Assembly: GCA_003022655.1 (NCBI GenBank)
Contig: PXSX01000173.1
Coordinates: 1-7,400, forward strand
Length of the DNA: 7,400 nt
Source: Bacteroidetes bacterium QH_1_64_81
GTDB lineage: Bacteria; Bacteroidota; Rhodothermia; Rhodothermales; Salinibacteraceae
Direction: 5' to 3'
This document shows, in pieces, positions 6,111 through 7,400 of the stretch. The notes below the pieces were generated by a model. The model saw only the letters and a program-made list of their open reading frames with translations, was not told where the DNA came from and made no database searches. The first letter of the stretch is position 1; each line of letters starts with the position of its first letter. Made by a program: the position numbers and the translations under genes.

Positions 6111-7025
6111 ATGGAGAACTCCGATCCTTTCTTCGAGGACATCTCCGACGACCACACCAGTGGTTACGTGGCTATCGTGGGCAAGCCCAACGTGGGCAAA
6201 AGCACGTTGATGAACGCGCTGCTCGGGGAGAAGCTGTCGATTGTCACCAGAAAGCCGCAGACCACTCGTCATCGCATCCTCGGGATCCACTCGGGCCCCG
6301 ACCACCAGGTCATCTTCCTCGACACCCCGGGCATCATCGAGCCCCGGTACGCGCTGCACGAGTCCATGATGGGACAGGTGCAGGGCGCCATCCGGGACGC
6401 CGATCTGCTGCTCTTCCTCCACGAGGCGACGCAGGAGGAGCCGGACACGCAGAGCCTCGAGAAGATCGGCGATACTCCGGCGTTCCTGGTGCTCACGAAG
6501 ATGGACCTGATTCCGCGGGAGGAGGTGCTTCCGCTCGTCGAGTCCTACGAAGAGCTCCGGGCCTTCGACGAGGTGGTGCCCACCTCGGCGAAGGACGGCC
6601 GCAACATCCAGAAGCTCCTGCACCTTGTCCTCGATACGCTTCCGGAGGGCCCACCCTTCTATCCAAAAGAGATGATCAGCGAGCATCCGGAGCGCTTCTT
6701 CGTGGCAGAGATGATCCGGGAAAAGGTGTATCAGCACTACCACCAGGAAATTCCCTACTCCGTGCAGGTCAACATCGTCGCCTACGAGGAGCGGGGTGAG
6801 GGGGAAAAAGACTACATCGACGCGGAGATCGTCGTCATGGAGGAGTCGCACAAGGGCATCCTCATCGGCGAAGGCGGCAAGGCCCTCAAGAAAGTGGGCA
6901 TGACGGCCCGGGAGGACATTGAGGCGTTTGTCGACAGCCCCGTCTACCTGAACCTGCACGTAAAGGTGCAGGAGAACTGGCGCGACCGGAAAAACATCCT
7001 CCGCTCCTACGGCTATCGGTCGTAG
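6111..7025 (+). CDS. era: GTPase Era, ribosome assembly factor
   Basis: Era is an essential GTPase that binds the 3' end of 16S rRNA and helps 30S subunit maturation, peripheral to the inner membrane. The 304-residue length is normal. The GTPase domain shows G1 GKPNVGKS at 24-31, the switch I segment KPQTTRHR at 48-55, G3 DTPG at 71-74, G4 TKMD at 129-132 and G5 SAK at 159-161. The C-terminal KH domain has the IGEGGKALKKVG loop at 252-263, preceded by the family-typical PERFFVAEMIREK and ending VKVQENWRDRKNILRSYGY. G4 has Thr in place of the usual Asn of NKxD, a substitution seen in some GTPases. The ATG at 6111 adds a short acidic leader of about 17 residues before the first strand. It follows pdxJ closely and converges with the partial gene downstream. 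Confidence 0.97.
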   Translation: MENSDPFFEDISDDHTSGYVAIVGKPNVGKSTLMNALLGEKLSIVTRKPQTTRHRILGIHSGPDHQVIFLDTPGIIEPRYALHESMMGQVQGAIRDADLLLFLHEATQEEPDTQSLEKIGDTPAFLVLTKMDLIPREEVLPLVESYEELRAFDEVVPTSAKDGRNIQKLLHLVLDTLPEGPPFYPKEMISEHPERFFVAEMIREKVYQHYHQEIPYSVQVNIVAYEERGEGEKDYIDAEIVVMEESHKGILIGEGGKALKKVGMTAREDIEAFVDSPVYLNLHVKVQENWRDRKNILRSYGYRS

Positions 7026-7028
7026 CCG
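7010..7028 (+). other. Hairpin at the era stop codon
   Basis: CGGCTA (7010-7015) and TAGCCG (7023-7028) form a 6-base-pair stem with a 7-base loop that includes the era TAG stop. It lies between convergent genes, where a terminator is expected, but there is no T-tract on either side. Any terminator role is inference. Confidence 0.3.
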
Positions 7029-7034
7029 CCCGTC

Positions 7035-7400
7035 TCAGCCAAGCTGGATGGTCAATCCCTTTTCGACGGCCCGAACGTGCGCCGACGGGACGGCGGTGTG
7101 GGGAAGTGAGTGCTGTTGCAATTCTCGACGCCGTCGATAGTCTTTGCGTAGGTTCGTGAAGGCGTCCGCACGCGCCTCCGGAGAATCGTTGGGGGTCGCC
7201 CGGAGCGCCGCATCGTCGGCCCGGAGGTCATAGGCCTGTCGGGCAAGGTGGTTGAGCCACTCCGTCATCGACAACCGTGGATCGGGGGGCGCACACTGCA
7301 GCTCGTCCTTCGGCGTCGGTCGGAGGGCCGCCGTCCCGCCCCAGGTGGGCTCCACGCCCAGCTGCTCACACAGCGCGTCGTAGAGCATTTTCGTGCCCCG
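7035..7400 (-). CDS. Partial uncharacterised protein (C-terminal part)
   Basis: The frame is open from the window edge to a TGA at 7035-7037, covering at least 121 codons. An ATG at 7388 gives 117 residues, but the frame continues upstream through the last 12 bases, so the true start may lie outside the window. The sequence is mixed in charge, with helical character around 40-90 (SMTEWLNHLARQAYDLRADD) and a cluster of basic residues in KDYRRRREL. I see no membrane segment or catalytic motif and do not recognise a family. It converges on era with a 9-base gap, which leaves little room for separate terminators. The absence of stop codons at this GC content is weak evidence for coding, but the tight convergent placement supports a real gene. 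Confidence 0.55.
   Translation of the reverse strand, partial: RGTKMLYDALCEQLGVEPTWGGTAALRPTPKDELQCAPPDPRLSMTEWLNHLARQAYDLRADDAALRATPNDSPEARADAFTNLRKDYRRRRELQQHSLPHTAVPSAHVRAVEKGLTIQLG

Noticed and set aside
5121..6959. 612-residue open frame antisense to pdxJ and era
   Set aside because: It is a His/Arg/Val-rich translation lying opposite two well-identified genes, so it is a composition artefact.

Overview
The window looks like ordinary chromosome from a halophilic, high-GC member of the Bacteroidota, most like the Rhodothermia (Salinibacter-type). This is an inference from four things: protein sequences rich in Asp and Glu, including an acidic tail on RsmD; high GC with strong GC bias at codon ends; no convincing Shine-Dalgarno sequence before any start I checked; and promoter-like pairs resembling the Bacteroidota -33/-7 pattern (TTG, then TAnnTTTG).

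Layout. From about 4983 down to 72, six genes lie on the minus strand. In transcription order they are a small membrane-anchored pseudopilin-like protein (4983-4522), a PilM/GspL-like actin-fold protein possibly of the DUF3822 type (4454-3516), rsmD (3362-2742), a broken coaD (2702-2314), gcvH (2160-1786) and guaA (1652-72). A 350-base divergent intergenic region (4984-5333) separates them from plus-strand pdxJ (5334-6065) and era (6111-7025). A partial unknown gene on the minus strand (7035 to the window end) converges on era with a 9-base gap.

Function. Most of the window is housekeeping: GMP synthesis (guaA), glycine cleavage (gcvH), 16S rRNA methylation (rsmD), pyridoxine 5'-phosphate synthesis (pdxJ) and small-subunit maturation (era). 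PdxJ makes the PLP precursor and glycine decarboxylase is PLP-dependent, but nothing in the sequence shows co-regulation.

Points that stand out. (1) coaD has lost about 36 codons from its middle and is frameshifted at the junction, which removes the RGLR substrate-binding region of an essential enzyme. (2) Two uncharacterised genes upstream of rsmD look like a membrane pseudopilin-like protein paired with a PilM/GspL-like protein, with no other pilus or secretion genes in view. (3) The guaA leader carries degenerate 7-base repeats in two opposed blocks that could fold into a hairpin just before the start codon. (4) The pdxJ upstream region has a terminator-like hairpin with a T-tract that faces pdxJ, although no plus-strand gene lies before it. 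I see no CRISPR array, transposase, tRNA or rRNA.
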